Source: an uncultured Candidatus Saccharibacteria bacterium
Lineage (GTDB): Bacteria > Patescibacteriota > Saccharimonadia > Saccharimonadales > UBA4665
Assembly (NCBI GenBank): GCA_903836325.1
Contig: CAILQE010000016.1
Location: forward strand, 1-5,977
Reading direction: 5' to 3'
DNA length: 5,977 nucleotides
Below are positions 4,395 through 5,977 of this stretch, piece by piece. Made by a program: the position numbers and the translations under genes. Below the pieces are notes generated by a model. The model was given only the letters and a program-made list of their open reading frames with translations, did not search any database and was not told the DNA's origin. How positions within the stretch are numbered: position 1 is the first letter of the stretch; each line of letters opens with the position of its first letter.

Positions 4395-5977
4395 ATGCAG
4401 TATATTTTTAGAATCATTAGATTTGCCAAAAAGTTATGGCCCTATTATGCGGTTATATCATTCTTAACGATTGCAGTAAGTCTTGTTAACTTAATTATGC
4501 CTGCGGTGTCTGGATGGGCCATAGATGAAATACGTAAAGGTAATACCGCCAACATGCATAAATTAATATTCTATGCCGCATTAATTCTTATTGCTGATGT
4601 TTTATTTAACATTCTAAATAACGTTAATGGATATTTCGGAGATCAGGTTAATGCTAAGCTAAATCACTATCTTAGCTATAGATATTATGAGCATTTATTA
4701 AAATTAGATCAGAACTTTTTTGACACAGAGTTATCTGGAAAAATAGTAAATAGACTTAATAGATCAGTTATACAAATATCTAATTTCATTAATGCTGTAT
4801 CAAATAACTTCCTTCAATTCTTATTTAGTACTATATTTTCACTCGCTATAGTTTTCTTTTATTCTTGGCAAGTTGGATTAATGCTTCTTACGATTTATCC
4901 AATATATATCTGGTTCACTTTTAGAAGCAGTCAGAAATGGCAATCATATCAAAAAAAGAAGAATAAATATTCCGACATAGCTTCTGGAAGATTCATAGAA
5001 AGTATAAGCCAAATTAAAGTTGTTAAAAGCTTCGTTCAGGAGTCTAGAGAGTTAAAATTCTTAGATACCTATCTTAAAAAAGTTATTACAACCAATAAGC
5101 CCCAGTCTATTTATTGGCACAAAAGAGATACAATTCGTAGATTTGTCCTAAACTTCATATTTTTCTTAGTTTATTTATATATTTTCTATCAAGGAGCCCA
5201 CGGATTAATTACTCCAGGAGCAACAGTGGCGCTTATTCTTTACTCTATTCAGATAAGAATGCCAATATTTACGATTAGTTTCCTGGTGGATTCTACTCAG
5301 AAAGCCATAGCCGACTCAAAAGACTTCTTTGAGATAATGGAAAAGAAACCCATTCAAGATAATTCTAATCTTCTAAAGCTAGAAATTAGTGATGGTGAAG
5401 TAGTTTTTGATAAAGTGGCTTTTGGATATGACGATAAAAAAGTCCTAAAAGATATAGATTTTGTAATCAAACCAAAAACTAAAATTGCTCTTGTTGGAGA
5501 AAGTGGAGTTGGAAAAACTACTATTACTAACCTGCTAATGAAACTGTATACCCCCACTAAAGGAGCCATATTAATAGATGGTCAAGATATTTCAGAATAT
5601 GATCAGCAAAGCGTTAGAAATAATATTGGAGTTGTTTTCCAGGACCCTTCCCTATTTAGCGGAACTATTAGCGAAAATATTGCCTATGCTAATCCAAAGT
5701 CAGACAAAAAAGATATTATAGCAGCTTCAAAAGCAGCGAATGCAGACGAATTCATAAAAGAATTTGCTGAAGGATACGAATCTCAAATTGGTGAACATGG
5801 AATTAAACTTAGTGGCGGTCAAAAGCAACGAATTGCTATAGCGAGAGCGCTTTTAAAGAATCCTAAGATCTTAATACTTGACGAAGCCACTAGCAGTCTC
5901 GATTCTAAGAGTGAAATACTTGTCCAGCGAGCACTTAAGGAATTAATGAAAGATAGAACAACGATTATTATTGCCCA
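4395..5977 (+). CDS. ABC exporter half-transporter (permease fused to ATPase), 3' end missing
   Basis: The frame is open for 527 codons from ATG to the window end. The N-terminal exporter membrane domain (~1-310) has about six helices, near 17-39, 57-77, 136-156, 158-177, 249-269 and 272-297. The loop FFDTELSGKIVNRL (109-121) is typical of ABC-B half-transporters. The ATPase follows: A-loop Tyr345, Walker A G368-ESGVGKTT, Q-loop Gln416 (VVFQDPSLFSGTISENI), signature LSGGQ (472-476), and Walker B ILILDE (492-497) with catalytic E497 and a SSLD D-loop. The sequence stops just at the H-loop (TTIIIA, next residue presumably His); roughly 40-60 residues should be missing. It would act as a homodimer or heterodimer in the membrane, exporting lipid, peptide or drug; substrate cannot be told. 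All catalytic motifs are intact. Confidence 0.95.
   Translation, partial: MQYIFRIIRFAKKLWPYYAVISFLTIAVSLVNLIMPAVSGWAIDEIRKGNTANMHKLIFYAALILIADVLFNILNNVNGYFGDQVNAKLNHYLSYRYYEHLLKLDQNFFDTELSGKIVNRLNRSVIQISNFINAVSNNFLQFLFSTIFSLAIVFFYSWQVGLMLLTIYPIYIWFTFRSSQKWQSYQKKKNKYSDIASGRFIESISQIKVVKSFVQESRELKFLDTYLKKVITTNKPQSIYWHKRDTIRRFVLNFIFFLVYLYIFYQGAHGLITPGATVALILYSIQIRMPIFTISFLVDSTQKAIADSKDFFEIMEKKPIQDNSNLLKLEISDGEVVFDKVAFGYDDKKVLKDIDFVIKPKTKIALVGESGVGKTTITNLLMKLYTPTKGAILIDGQDISEYDQQSVRNNIGVVFQDPSLFSGTISENIAYANPKSDKKDIIAASKAANADEFIKEFAEGYESQIGEHGIKLSGGQKQRIAIARALLKNPKILILDEATSSLDSKSEILVQRALKELMKDRTTIIIA

Noticed and set aside
5354..5569. Open frame on the minus strand, 71 codons
   Set aside because: It is antisense to the start of the ABC ATPase domain, including Walker A; a shadow frame.
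1..5977. UGA recoded as glycine, as in some Patescibacteria
   Set aside because: No in-frame TGA occurs in any long gene, including 527 codons of the ABC gene, and all proteins read normally with the standard bacterial code.
1..5977. Mobile element, CRISPR array, toxin-antitoxin pair or defence system
   Set aside because: No transposase or integrase motifs, no spaced repeats, and all long frames are assigned to other families or to one unknown membrane protein without such context.

Overview
The window is AT-rich (about one third G+C by eye) and densely coded, and it reads as ordinary chromosome from a small-genome bacterium. Three things point to the Candidate Phyla Radiation (Patescibacteria): a short two-helix VirB2/TrbC-like pilin, an Hsp20 with a long acidic N-terminus, and a two-helix membrane protein ending in a small beta-rich domain of a type I recall as common in that group. 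This placement is inference from remembered family resemblance. The genetic code looks standard: complete genes stop at TAA or TAG, and no long frame contains an in-frame TGA.

Layout, left to right. Positions 2-205 (+) are the 3' end of a pilin-like gene. It runs tail to tail into 211-1470 (-), a polytopic GT-C-like membrane protein. That gene starts with GTG two bases after the stop of 1473-1949 (-), an Hsp20 chaperone, so the two probably form an operon. A 163-bp divergent promoter region (1950-2112) separates hsp20 from 2113-2661 (+), a two-helix membrane protein of unknown function. Two tandem serine tRNA genes follow, Ser-UGA (2699-2786) and Ser-GCU (2819-2911), both with encoded CCA, behind an extended -10 promoter. 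They converge on 2922-4295 (-), an Nramp-related transporter that lacks several canonical metal-binding and proton-relay residues. A 99-bp divergent region (4296-4394) leads to 4395-5977 (+), a half-size ABC exporter cut by the window end inside its H-loop.

The genes do not form one pathway. Several concern the cell surface or membrane (pilin, GT-C-like protein, unknown membrane protein, metal transporter, ABC exporter); the rest are proteostasis and translation. No mobile element, CRISPR array, toxin-antitoxin pair or defence system was seen, and no gene-free stretch exceeds 300 bases. The points most worth checking are the unusual Nramp substrate site, an intrinsic terminator for the pilin mRNA inside the opposing gene, and promoter -10 boxes so close to start codons that leaderless mRNAs are likely.
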